From: Phosphoribacter sp037045055
GTDB taxonomy: Bacteria > Actinomycetota > Actinomycetes > Actinomycetales > Dermatophilaceae
NCBI GenBank assembly: GCA_037045055.1
Contig: JBAOHJ010000004.1
Coordinates: 62,001-126,000 of the forward strand
DNA length: 64,000 nt
Reading direction: 5' to 3'
Both the position numbers and the translations under genes were made by a program. The notes beneath the pieces were generated by a model. The model had not been told where the DNA came from. It did not search any database and saw only the letters and a program-made list of their open reading frames with translations. Shown in pieces: positions 16,493 to 24,270 of this stretch (its first letter is position 1; each line of letters opens with the position of its first letter).

Positions 16493-16873
16493 TCAGCCGA
16501 GCAACGCCTTGACCTGGCCGGCTGCCTCGCGCGCCTCGATGCGCATCAGCCCGAGATTCGCCTCGGGGGGCCCGGACAACACCAGCACGGCGGTGGCGCC
16601 GGCCGGGTAGACGACGAGGTGGCCCTCGTCGCCCCGGATCACCGCCTCGCGTAACCCACCGAGGCTGGCCCGCTGGGTGATCCGGGTGCCCAGCCCCAAG
16701 GCGGTGGCCGCCATCGCGGAGATGCGGTCGGCCTCGTCCGGCGGGAAGTCGTGCGCCACCGGCAACCCGTCGACGGAGGCCACCATGACCCCGTGCAGCT
16801 CCGGGATCGACCTGCGCATGGCGGCGATGACCTGCTGGAGCTCGTGGGACCTGTCGGGCGGCTGCTCGGACAC
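16493..16873 (-). CDS. Roadblock/LC7-domain protein
   Basis: This protein of about 126 residues is a single roadblock/LC7 domain. The pattern HELQQVIAAMRRSIPELHGVMVASVDGLPVAHD, then DRISAMAATALGLGTRITQ and GATAVLVLSGPPEANLG, matches MglB/streptomycete CvnB-like proteins. These act as dimers regulating small Ras-like GTPases or other partners. I place the start at GTG 16873 (VSEQPPDRSHEL) because upstream sequence does not look like the family. No partner GTPase is visible here. It sits directly upstream of the protoglobin gene and is divergent from the biotin carboxylase gene. Confidence 0.82.
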   Translation of the reverse strand: MSEQPPDRSHELQQVIAAMRRSIPELHGVMVASVDGLPVAHDFPPDEADRISAMAATALGLGTRITQRASLGGLREAVIRGDEGHLVVYPAGATAVLVLSGPPEANLGLMRIEAREAAGQVKALLG

Positions 16874-17009
16874 CTTTGGGATTGTGCCGTGGCCGAGTCG
16901 CAGCGGGCCTCGACTGTCGCCAACAGCACGTCCGCGAGCCGGCCACGGCTGCGGCGATAAAGCGATCCGCACCACGTCGGCCGGCCGATCCGGCCGGCAC
17001 CCGGGGCGA

Positions 17010-17015
17010 TAGGCT
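17010..17015 (+). promoter_or_regulatory. Candidate -10 box of a leaderless transcript (carboxylase alpha)
   Basis: TAGGCT ends seven bases before the ATG at 17023; no Shine-Dalgarno sequence precedes the start. Confidence 0.5.
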
Positions 17016-17022
17016 CGCAGCC

Positions 17023-18810
17023 ATGGCGCTGGTCACCAAGGTGTTGATCGCAAACCGCGGCGAGATCGCCGTCCGTATCGCGCGGGCCTGCCGCGACGCC
17101 GGCATCGCGTCGGTGGCCGTGTATGCCGATCCCGACCGGGACGCGCTGCACGTCACCATGGCCGACGAGGCCTACGCCCTGGACGGCTCGACGCCCGGGG
17201 ACAGCTACCTCGTCCAGGACAAGCTGTTGGCCGTGGCCGCCCAGGCCGGCGCCGACGCGGTCCATCCGGGCTACGGCTTCCTCGCCGAGAACGCGCACTT
17301 CGCCCGGGCGGTCATCGACGCCGGGCTGACCTGGATCGGCCCCGGTCCCGAGGCCATCGACGCCCTCGGCGACAAGGTCAAAGCGCGCCACATCGCCCTC
17401 AAGGCCGACGCCCCGCTGGTGCCCGGCACGGCCGACCCGGTGACCGGCCCCGACGAGGTGGTGGCGTTCGCGACCGAAAACGGCCTGCCGGTGGCGATCA
17501 AGGCGGCCTTCGGCGGCGGCGGGCGTGGCCTGAAGGTGGCCCGCACCATGGAGGAGATCCCCGAGCTCTACGAGTCGGCGGTGCGCGAGGCCGTCACCGC
17601 GTTCGGTCGGGGCGAGTGCTTCGTCGAGCGCTTCCTCGACCGACCGCGCCACGTCGAGACCCAGTGCCTGGCCGACCAGCACGGCAACGTCGTCGTCGTG
17701 TCCACCCGCGACTGCTCGCTGCAACGGCGCAACCAGAAGCTCGTCGAGGAGGCCCCGGCGCCCTTCCTCACCGACGCCCAGAACGCCGAGCTGGTGCGCG
17801 CGTCCAAGGCGATCCTTCGCGAGGCCGGCTATGTCGGCGCGGGCACCTGCGAGTTCCTCGTCGGACCGGCCGGAGACATCTCCTTCCTCGAGGTCAACAC
17901 CCGGCTACAGGTCGAGCACCCGGTCACCGAAGAGGTCACCGGCATCGACCTGGTCCGCGAGCAGTTGCGCATCGCCGCCGGCGAGCCGCTGGGCTTCGAG
18001 GACCCGACCCCGCACGCACACTCGATCGAGTTCCGGATCAACGGCGAGGACGCGGGGCGAGGGTTCCTGCCCGCGCCGGGGACGGTGGCCGTCTACCAGC
18101 CGCCCTCGGGGCCCGGGGTACGCGTCGACTCGGGCATCGTCGAGGGCGACGTCATCGGTGGCGCCTTCGACTCGATGCTCGCCAAGCTCATCGTCACCGG
18201 CCGGACCCGTCAGCAGGCCATCGAACGCGCCCGCCGGGCGCTGGCCGAGTTCACCGTCGACGGGATGCCCACCGTGCTGCCCTTCCACCGGGCGGTCGTC
18301 GCCGACCCGGCCTATGCGCCGCCCGACCCGCAGACGCCGTTCTCGGTGCACACCAGGTGGATCGAGACCGAGTTCGTCAACACCATCGAGCCGTATGCCG
18401 GGGGCACGCCCGACGCGCCGGCCGCCGAGGAGCGCCAGAGGGTCGTCGTCGAGGTCGGCGGCAAGCGCATCGAGGTGCGCCTGCCCGGGGCCATGGCCTT
18501 CGGCGGCGCCGGGGGCGCCGGGGCGGCCGGCGGACGCAAGGCCGCGCCCAAGCGCACCGTCGGTGGCCGTCGCGGGGCGGCGGCGTCGGGCGACTCGCTC
18601 ACCGCGCCGATGCAGGGCACCATCGTCAAGATCGCGGTCCAGCAGGGCCAGACCGTGCAGGCCGGAGACCTCGTCGTCGTCCTCGAGGCGATGAAGATGG
18701 AGCAGCCCATCAACGCGCACAAGAGCGGCGTCGTCGGCGGCATCTCGGCCACGGTCGGCGAGACGGTGACCAGCGGCACCGTGCTGGCCGAGATCAAGGA
18801 CCCCGAGTAG
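17023..18810 (+). CDS. accA: Acetyl/propionyl/3-methylcrotonyl-CoA carboxylase alpha subunit (biotin carboxylase + BCCP)
   Basis: The 595-residue protein joins a biotin carboxylase (residues about 1-450) and a biotinyl domain. KVLIANRGEIAVRIARACRDAG opens the N-domain, AFGGGGRGLKVA is the ATP-grasp glycine loop, and SFLEVNTRLQVEHPVTEEVTG is the carboxylase signature. EAMKMEQP near residue 567 carries the biotinylated Lys. A Gly/Ala-rich linker (GGAGGAGAAGGRKAAPKR) precedes the biotinyl domain. It carboxylates biotin with ATP and bicarbonate, then serves a separate carboxyltransferase, probably the beta subunit at 11976-13601. Unlike typical operons, the two subunits are 3.4 kb apart on opposite strands. 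Confidence 0.93.
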   Translation: MALVTKVLIANRGEIAVRIARACRDAGIASVAVYADPDRDALHVTMADEAYALDGSTPGDSYLVQDKLLAVAAQAGADAVHPGYGFLAENAHFARAVIDAGLTWIGPGPEAIDALGDKVKARHIALKADAPLVPGTADPVTGPDEVVAFATENGLPVAIKAAFGGGGRGLKVARTMEEIPELYESAVREAVTAFGRGECFVERFLDRPRHVETQCLADQHGNVVVVSTRDCSLQRRNQKLVEEAPAPFLTDAQNAELVRASKAILREAGYVGAGTCEFLVGPAGDISFLEVNTRLQVEHPVTEEVTGIDLVREQLRIAAGEPLGFEDPTPHAHSIEFRINGEDAGRGFLPAPGTVAVYQPPSGPGVRVDSGIVEGDVIGGAFDSMLAKLIVTGRTRQQAIERARRALAEFTVDGMPTVLPFHRAVVADPAYAPPDPQTPFSVHTRWIETEFVNTIEPYAGGTPDAPAAEERQRVVVEVGGKRIEVRLPGAMAFGGAGGAGAAGGRKAAPKRTVGGRRGAAASGDSLTAPMQGTIVKIAVQQGQTVQAGDLVVVLEAMKMEQPINAHKSGVVGGISATVGETVTSGTVLAEIKDPE

Positions 18811-19522
18811 CCGCTGGCTCCACCTCGGTGTCGAGCACCAGCCGGCACCCGGCGTCCCGCGGGGCCCGGACGACGAGGTCGGCGACCCGCACCGGCCCGC
18901 CGGTGCCGCGGCACACGCCCTCGGCGAGACCGCGATGCAGCTCGCAGACGACCTCGGGAGCGCGTTCGGCCCCGACGGCGAAGGGGCAGCGCGCCAAGAC
19001 CACCTCGGGGACGGGGCCACCCCCCGGGACGGTCTGCGGCTCGAACCCCAGGCGTCTGGCGACCCCGACGAGGGCGTCGACGGTGTCGGTGGACGACCCG
19101 CTCAGTGCGCCGGCCAGTCGCACCCCGGCTTGCTGTCCGACCTCGCGCGGGCTGTGGCCGGTCTGCAGCAGGTCCAGCAGCATGAGCGAGAGCTCCTCGT
19201 GCGGGCCGGTGTCGTCCCAGCGCTCGATGGCACCCGAGCTGAGCCGGTACCGATAGGCCGGACGGCCGCGGCCCCGGGGGGCCGCGGCCTGTGCCACGAC
19301 CAGGTCGGCCTGCATCAGCGTCGCCAGGTGCAGCCGGATGACGTTGGGCCGCAGCGGCAGTGCCCGCGCCAGCTCGGCAACACCGACCGGGCGGTCCGCC
19401 GATCTGAGCTGGTCGAAGATGGCGTACCGGCTGGGGTGACCGAGTGCTCGGGCCTGCGCGGCGACCCCATCCGCGGGCGGGACCCCCGCGGCGCTGCCCG
19501 TGCCACCCGCCGTGCGCGGCAT
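18794..19522 (-). CDS. ArsR/DeoR-like HTH regulator with Fe-S-type cysteines (SufR-like)
   Basis: This protein of 242 residues has an N-terminal winged helix (ALGHPSRYAIFDQLRSADRPVGVAELARAL, recognition helix LRPNVIRLHLATLMQADLV, wing GRGRPAYRYRL). The C-terminal domain has cysteines in the order CPF-x11-C-x10-C-x21-C (RCPFAVG, VVCELH, GVCRG, GCRLV), like SufR and related regulators that ligate an Fe-S cluster. The ATG at 19522 is preceded by AGGAAGGGA. It is divergent from the nitric oxide reductase gene, so NO or iron-sulfur status is the likely signal; this is inferred. Its 3' end overlaps the tail of the convergent carboxylase alpha gene by 17 bp. Confidence 0.85.
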   Translation of the reverse strand: MPRTAGGTGSAAGVPPADGVAAQARALGHPSRYAIFDQLRSADRPVGVAELARALPLRPNVIRLHLATLMQADLVVAQAAAPRGRGRPAYRYRLSSGAIERWDDTGPHEELSLMLLDLLQTGHSPREVGQQAGVRLAGALSGSSTDTVDALVGVARRLGFEPQTVPGGGPVPEVVLARCPFAVGAERAPEVVCELHRGLAEGVCRGTGGPVRVADLVVRAPRDAGCRLVLDTEVEPAATRGP

Positions 19523-19624
19523 ACCCGTCCCTTCCTCGACGCGGACGACCGCCGCCGGATGAGCGACCGTACCTCGCCCGGCCGCGAAACCGGGCAGCCC
19601 GCACCTGGCCACCAGCGGGCCGAG

Positions 19625-19635
19625 GTCACTGTGAC
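19625..19635. promoter_or_regulatory. Inverted repeat GTCAC-T-GTGAC in the regulator/norZ divergent region
   Basis: An 11-bp perfect inverted repeat, about 103 bp upstream of the HTH gene and 78 bp upstream of norZ. It is a candidate operator half of the divergent control region. Confidence 0.4.
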
Positions 19636-19681
19636 ACCGCACTCGTGTCCAGTCCAGGCCGCCTACCGCCGAGTAATTTTC

Positions 19682-19693
19682 CAGTGTCCACTG
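19682..19693. promoter_or_regulatory. Inverted repeat CAGTG-TC-CACTG just upstream of norZ
   Basis: The repeat lies 20 bp before the norZ ATG, inside an unusually AT-rich stretch (19671-19702), consistent with a promoter/operator for the divergent Fe-S regulator. Confidence 0.5.
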
Positions 19694-19712
19694 AATAAAT
19701 TGGAGTGCTGCG

Positions 19713-22118
19713 ATGTCCACAGGCGACCCGACCGCCCCGCCCATCCCCGCGACCGAGGCCGCCCGCAGACATCGCCGCGACCGCAAGTGGTGGCTCGCCC
19801 TGGTCGTCGTCGTGCTCGGGTCCTTCGGCGTCCTGCTCGCCATCGGCGGCAAGATCGACACCGACAAGCCCCCGATCCCCACCTCGATCGTCGCCGCCGG
19901 ACGCGTCGTCGCCACCGGCGAGGACATCGTCGCCGGTCAGCAGGTGTGGCAGTCCCTCGGCGGTCAGCAGATCGGCTCGGTCTGGGGCCACGGGGCCTAC
20001 GTCGCCCCGGACTGGACCGCCGACTGGCTGCACCGCGAGTGCGTCTCCATCCTCGACACCTGGGCCCGGGCCGAGGGCGGGGCCTCATGGAGTGCGCTGA
20101 GCCCGGAACGCCAGGGCGCCCTGCAGGCCCGGCTCGCCGCACTGGTGCGCACCAACACCTACGACGCCAGCACGGGCACGATCACCCTGGACCCGATCCG
20201 CGAGGCCGCCTGGCGGGCCAACGCGGCCTACTACGCCGACCTGTTCGCCACCGGCCACGACCGGTACGCCATCCCCGCGGGCACCCTCACCGACCCCACC
20301 GCGGCCCAGCAGATGAGCGCGTTCTTCGCGTGGACCTCGTGGTCGGCCTCGACGAACCGCCCCGGCGACACGGTCACCTACACCCAGAACTGGCCGCACG
20401 AGCCGCTCATCGGCAACGTCCCGCCGGCCGACAACATCCTGTGGAGCATCATCAGCTTCATCCTGCTGCTCGCCGGGATCGCCGGCATGGTGTTCTACCA
20501 CTCCGCAGTCGCCGACAAGGACGAGCACGAGGACACCGCCGACGTGCCCCGCGACGACCCGCTGCTGGGCTACCGTTCGACCCCGTCCCAGCGGGCCACC
20601 CTCAAGTACTTCTTCGTCGTCGGCGCGCTGTTCGTCCTGCAGATCGTCATGGGGATCATCACCGCGCACTACGGCGTCGAGGGCGGCGCGCTGTACGGCA
20701 TCCCCATCGACCAGGTCCTCCCCTACGCGGTGGTGCGCACCTGGCACACCCAGCTGGGCATCTTCTGGATCGCCACCGCGTGGCTGGCCACCGGCCTGTA
20801 TGTCGCGCCGGCCGTCGGAGGGGTCGAGCCCAAGCTGCAGCGCCTCGGCGTCAACGTCCTGTTCGGCGCGCTCATCGTCGTCGTGCTCGGCTCGATGGCC
20901 GGGGAGTGGCTCTCGATCACCGGGCGGCTCGGTCAGGGACACGGCTCGAACTTCTGGTTCGGGACCCAGGGCTACGAGTACGTCGACCTCGGCCGATTCT
21001 TCCAGATCGGGCTGTTCGTCGGGCTCCTGCTGTGGTTGCTGCTGATGTGGCGTGGCTTGGCCCCGGCGATCCGAAGCTCCCGCGGTGCCCGCCGCCTGGC
21101 CCCCTCGCCGCAGGCGCCGTTGGCCGCCGGCACCCAACGCTCGTTGGTCGTCATGCTCTTCGTCAGCTGCGTGGCCATCGCCGGGTTCTACGGCGCGGCC
21201 TTCGGCATCGGGCGCGGCACGCACCTATCGATCGCCGAGTACTGGCGGTGGTGGGTGGTGCACCTGTGGGTCGAGGGGTTCTTCGAGGTGTTCGCCACGG
21301 TCGTCATCGCGTTCCTGTTCGCCCGGCTCGGGCTGATCCGAGCAGCCACCGCGACCAGCGCGGTGCTCGCCTCGACGGTGATCTTCCTGTCCGGCGGGAT
21401 CATCGGGACCTTGCACCACCTGTACTTCACCGGCAGTCCCTCCGTGGTCCTGGCCCTGGGCGCGAGCTTCAGTGCCCTGGAGGTGGTGCCGCTGGCGCTC
21501 ATGGGGTTCGAGGCGTTCCGGCATCTGCGCCTGCTCAAGGTCCGCACCTGGGTGGCCGGCTACCGGTGGGCGATCTACTTCTTCGTCTCGGTGGCGTTCT
21601 GGAACATGCTCGGCGCCGGCGTCTTCGGGTTCCTCATCAACCCGCCGATCTCGCTGTTCTACGTCCAGGGGCTCAACCTCACCCCGCTGCACGGCCACAC
21701 CGCGCTGTTCGGGGTGTACGGGATGCTCGGGGTCGGGCTGATGCTCTTCTGCATCCGCAGCCTCATGCCGGGTCGGGAGCGGAAGGACCGCCCGATCGCC
21801 GTCGGGTTCTGGCTCATGAACGGCGGGCTGCTGCTCATGGCGCTGGCCAGCCTGCTCCCGCTCGGGTTGGCGCAGGCCTGGGCCAGCATGAGCGAAGGTC
21901 TGTGGTACGCCCGCAGCGCCGAGTTCCTCTACACCCCCGCCCTCACCGTGATCCGCTGGATGCGCATCCCCGGCGACGTCATCTTCGCGCTGGGCGCTCT
22001 GTCCATCGGGGTGTTCATGGTCGGGCTGCTCACCGGCCGGTCCGTGCTGCCCAGGGGCCGGACCGTCGAGCAGGGCTCTCCCACCCCGGTCGGGACCGAC
22101 CAGCCCGCCGGGCGCTGA
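19713..22118 (+). CDS. norZ: Quinol-dependent nitric oxide reductase (qNOR, single subunit)
   Basis: The 801-residue membrane protein matches qNOR. An N-terminal helix (about 24-45) and a periplasmic NorC-like domain with HGAYVAPDWTADWLHRE are fused to a 12-helix NorB-like core. Haem/non-haem ligand histidines are visible in RTWHTQLGIFWIATAW, HLWVEGFFEVFATV, LHHLYF and LHGHTALFGVYGML. It reduces two NO to N2O using quinol, with no cytochrome c. No other denitrification genes are nearby, so the role is probably NO detoxification. It is controlled from an AT-rich promoter with inverted repeats, divergent from an Fe-S-type HTH regulator. It is convergent with the lpdA-like gene. Confidence 0.93.
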   Translation: MSTGDPTAPPIPATEAARRHRRDRKWWLALVVVVLGSFGVLLAIGGKIDTDKPPIPTSIVAAGRVVATGEDIVAGQQVWQSLGGQQIGSVWGHGAYVAPDWTADWLHRECVSILDTWARAEGGASWSALSPERQGALQARLAALVRTNTYDASTGTITLDPIREAAWRANAAYYADLFATGHDRYAIPAGTLTDPTAAQQMSAFFAWTSWSASTNRPGDTVTYTQNWPHEPLIGNVPPADNILWSIISFILLLAGIAGMVFYHSAVADKDEHEDTADVPRDDPLLGYRSTPSQRATLKYFFVVGALFVLQIVMGIITAHYGVEGGALYGIPIDQVLPYAVVRTWHTQLGIFWIATAWLATGLYVAPAVGGVEPKLQRLGVNVLFGALIVVVLGSMAGEWLSITGRLGQGHGSNFWFGTQGYEYVDLGRFFQIGLFVGLLLWLLLMWRGLAPAIRSSRGARRLAPSPQAPLAAGTQRSLVVMLFVSCVAIAGFYGAAFGIGRGTHLSIAEYWRWWVVHLWVEGFFEVFATVVIAFLFARLGLIRAATATSAVLASTVIFLSGGIIGTLHHLYFTGSPSVVLALGASFSALEVVPLALMGFEAFRHLRLLKVRTWVAGYRWAIYFFVSVAFWNMLGAGVFGFLINPPISLFYVQGLNLTPLHGHTALFGVYGMLGVGLMLFCIRSLMPGRERKDRPIAVGFWLMNGGLLLMALASLLPLGLAQAWASMSEGLWYARSAEFLYTPALTVIRWMRIPGDVIFALGALSIGVFMVGLLTGRSVLPRGRTVEQGSPTPVGTDQPAGR

Positions 22119-22135
22119 TCGGCACCTGACTCGGT

Positions 22136-22180
22136 GGCCACCGACGGACCGGCCACCGACGGACCGGCCACCGACGTACC
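22136..22180. repeat. Three 15-bp direct repeats after norZ
   Basis: GGCCACCGACGGACC occurs at 22136-22150 and 22151-22165, and with one change at 22166-22180. The array fills the gap between the convergent norZ and lpdA-like genes. Confidence 0.85.
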
Positions 22181-22211
22181 CGCGGCCGGGCCGGGCCGCC
22201 GCCACCAGCCC

Positions 22212-23618
22212 TCAGGGCCGGCGGACCGCCGTCACCACCCGGCGGGCCGCCTCGGCGATCGAGCCGGTCATCGAGGGGTAGACGGTGTACGAGCTGGCCA
22301 GTTGGTCGGCGGTCAGGCCGTTCTGCACGGCCAGGGTGATGGGGTAGATCAGCTCCGAGGCCCGCGGCGCGACGACCACGCCGCCGAGCACCGTGCCCTG
22401 ACCGGACCGGGCGAACACCTTGACGAAGCCGTCGTGGAAGCTGTCCATCTTGGCCCGCGCGTTGCTGTCCAGGGCGAGCGTCGAGGTCTCGATGTCCCGG
22501 CCGCTGTCCTCGACGTCCTGGTGCGAGAGCCCGACCGTGGCGATCTCCGGGTCGGTGAACACCGTCGAAGAGACCACCCGCAGATCCAGCGGGGTGACCG
22601 CGTCCCCCAGCGCGTGCCAGATCGCCTTGCGGCCCTGCATCGCCGCCACCGAGGCCAGCGGCAGCACCCCCGTGCAGTCGCCCGCGGCGTAGACCCCCCG
22701 GACCGTGGTGCGCGACACCCCGTCGACCTCGACGTGCCCGCCCGGAGAGAGGGCGACCCCGAGGTCGGCCAGGCCGATGCCCGCGGTCTGCGGCACCGAC
22801 CCCACGGCCAGCAGCGCGTGACTGCCCTCGACGACGCGTCCGTCCTGCAGGTGCACGCGCACCGTGTCGCCCACCCGCTCCACCGCGCTCATCCGGGACC
22901 GGCCGAGCACGGTCATCCCCTCGCGGCGGAACACCTGCTCGATGACCGTGGCGGCGTCGGGGTCCTCGCCCGGCAGGACCCGCTCGCGCGAGGACACCAG
23001 GGTCACCTCGCTGCCCAGGCCGAGGTAGGCCTGGGCCAGCTCGGCACCGGTCACCCCCGACCCGACCACGACGAGGTGCTCCGGGGCCCGGGGCAGGGAG
23101 TACAGCTGCCGCCAGGAGAGGATCCGCTCGCCGTCCGGGACCGCGGTGTCCATGACCCTCGGGGTCGCGCCGGTGGCCACGAGCACGACATCGGCGTCCA
23201 GGTCCTGCGCGACCTGCCCGTCGCGGTGCACCCGCACCCGGTCCGGGGCCAGCAGCGCCCCGGTGCCGCGGCATACCCGCACCCCGTCGGCACGCAGCCG
23301 AGCCTCGATGTCCTCGCTCTGGGCCCGGGCCAGACCGAGGATCCGCTCATTGACCTCGCGCAGGTCGCTGGACCGCCCGGCGGTGCGCAGCTCGAGGCCG
23401 TGCTCGCGGATCGCACCGAGGCGGCGCAGCACGTGCGCCGTGGAGATGATGCTCTTGCTCGGAACGCAGTCGGTGAGCACGCAGGCCCCGCCCACGCCGT
23501 CCCGGTCCACGACCGTCACCTGCGCCCCGAGCCGAGCGGCCACCAGGGCGGCTTCGTACCCGCCGGGCCCGCCGCCGAGGATGACCACCGAGCTGGTGCG
23601 TGCCGTCACGGCCACCAT
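22212..23618 (-). CDS. lpdA: NAD(P)H-quinone dehydrogenase / LpdA-like flavoprotein disulfide reductase
   Basis: The 468-residue protein has the pyridine nucleotide-disulfide reductase layout: FAD fold VVILGGGPGGYEAALVAARLG, disulfide motif GGACVLTDCVPSK, NAD(P) fold LVVVGSGVTGAELAQAYLGLG, FAD site VYAAGDCTG and a C-terminal dimerisation domain. Where true dihydrolipoamide dehydrogenases have the catalytic HxxxxE pair, this protein reads YTVYPSMTGSIAE, so the His is missing. That fits the mycobacterial LpdA group, which reduces quinones rather than lipoamide. ATG 23618 is the start by homology with the FAD fold. It is divergent from an acetyltransferase gene across a palindrome array and close to deoD/pmmB, as in mycobacteria. 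Confidence 0.88.
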   Translation of the reverse strand: MVAVTARTSSVVILGGGPGGYEAALVAARLGAQVTVVDRDGVGGACVLTDCVPSKSIISTAHVLRRLGAIREHGLELRTAGRSSDLREVNERILGLARAQSEDIEARLRADGVRVCRGTGALLAPDRVRVHRDGQVAQDLDADVVLVATGATPRVMDTAVPDGERILSWRQLYSLPRAPEHLVVVGSGVTGAELAQAYLGLGSEVTLVSSRERVLPGEDPDAATVIEQVFRREGMTVLGRSRMSAVERVGDTVRVHLQDGRVVEGSHALLAVGSVPQTAGIGLADLGVALSPGGHVEVDGVSRTTVRGVYAAGDCTGVLPLASVAAMQGRKAIWHALGDAVTPLDLRVVSSTVFTDPEIATVGLSHQDVEDSGRDIETSTLALDSNARAKMDSFHDGFVKVFARSGQGTVLGGVVVAPRASELIYPITLAVQNGLTADQLASSYTVYPSMTGSIAEAARRVVTAVRRP

Positions 23619-23693
23619 CCAACCACCGGTATGCCGGGTCGCCGGCCCGACCGCGGGTGGCGATGGTGCGGGCGGGCGACGCGACGGGCAGAA

Positions 23694-23756
23694 TGACGCA
23701 CGAGCGTCACCACCTGACGCACGAGCGTCACCACCTGACGCACGAGCGTCACCCCC
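23694..23756. promoter_or_regulatory. Array of three 21-bp repeats, each holding the palindrome TGACGC-ACGA-GCGTCA
   Basis: Units at 23694-23714, 23715-23735 and 23736-23756 (the last diverges at its end). Each includes a perfect 6-bp inverted repeat with a 4-nt spacer. The 21-bp period is two helical turns, so all sites face the same side of the DNA. It lies 76 bp upstream of the LpdA-like gene and 41 bp upstream of the acetyltransferase, suggesting a cooperative operator. Confidence 0.7.
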
Positions 23757-23796
23757 GGCGCACCGACGCCGCCGGCCGCCCGAGGAGAGGACCAGG

Positions 23797-24270
23797 ATGA
23801 CCGCCCGCACCGTCACCACTCCCCTGCGGGTCGACGCGTTGACCATCGAGGACGGCCTCGACATCGCCATGTGGCGCAGCCCCGGGCCCTGGACGGTCGA
23901 GGACTCGCTGACGGCGCCCCGACCGGACGAGGGCTACTGGGCGGTGCGCGACGGCGCCGGTCGGCTGGTGGGGTACTGCTGCTTCGGCGAGCAGGCCCGG
24001 CCCATCGGACTGCCCGGCAGTCCCGGCACGCTCGACGTCGCCCTGGGCCTCGACCCGAGCCTGGCCGGGCAGGGCAACTCCCGGACCTTCGCCGCGGCGG
24101 TCATCGACCACGGCCGATCCATCGCCCAGGAGCGGATGCTGCGCACCGCGGTCCCGGCCTGGAACCGGGTCGGGCGGCACACCACCGAGGCCGCCGGGTT
24201 CCGGCTCGTGGGCACCCATGAGGTCACCGGCGGGCGCAGCGCGGTGACCTACAACCTCTACCAGATGTGA
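23797..24270 (+). CDS. GNAT-family acetyltransferase
   Basis: This 157-residue protein has GNAT features: DEGYWAVRDGAGRLVGYCCFG (central strands), LDVALGLDPSLAGQGNSRTFAAAVIDHG (acetyl-CoA loop region) and the C-terminal LRTAVPAWNRVGRHTTEAAGFRLVGTH, whose NxR...GF pattern is typical of the family. The start ATG 23797 follows a strong GAGGAGAGG site. Its stop overlaps the GTG of the purine nucleoside phosphorylase (GTGA), so the two are translationally coupled. Substrate unknown. The promoter region contains the 21-bp palindrome array. Confidence 0.85.
   Translation: MTARTVTTPLRVDALTIEDGLDIAMWRSPGPWTVEDSLTAPRPDEGYWAVRDGAGRLVGYCCFGEQARPIGLPGSPGTLDVALGLDPSLAGQGNSRTFAAAVIDHGRSIAQERMLRTAVPAWNRVGRHTTEAAGFRLVGTHEVTGGRSAVTYNLYQM

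Noticed and set aside
23694..23756. CRISPR array
   Set aside because: The repeats are contiguous with no unique spacers, only 21 bp long, and no cas genes are present.
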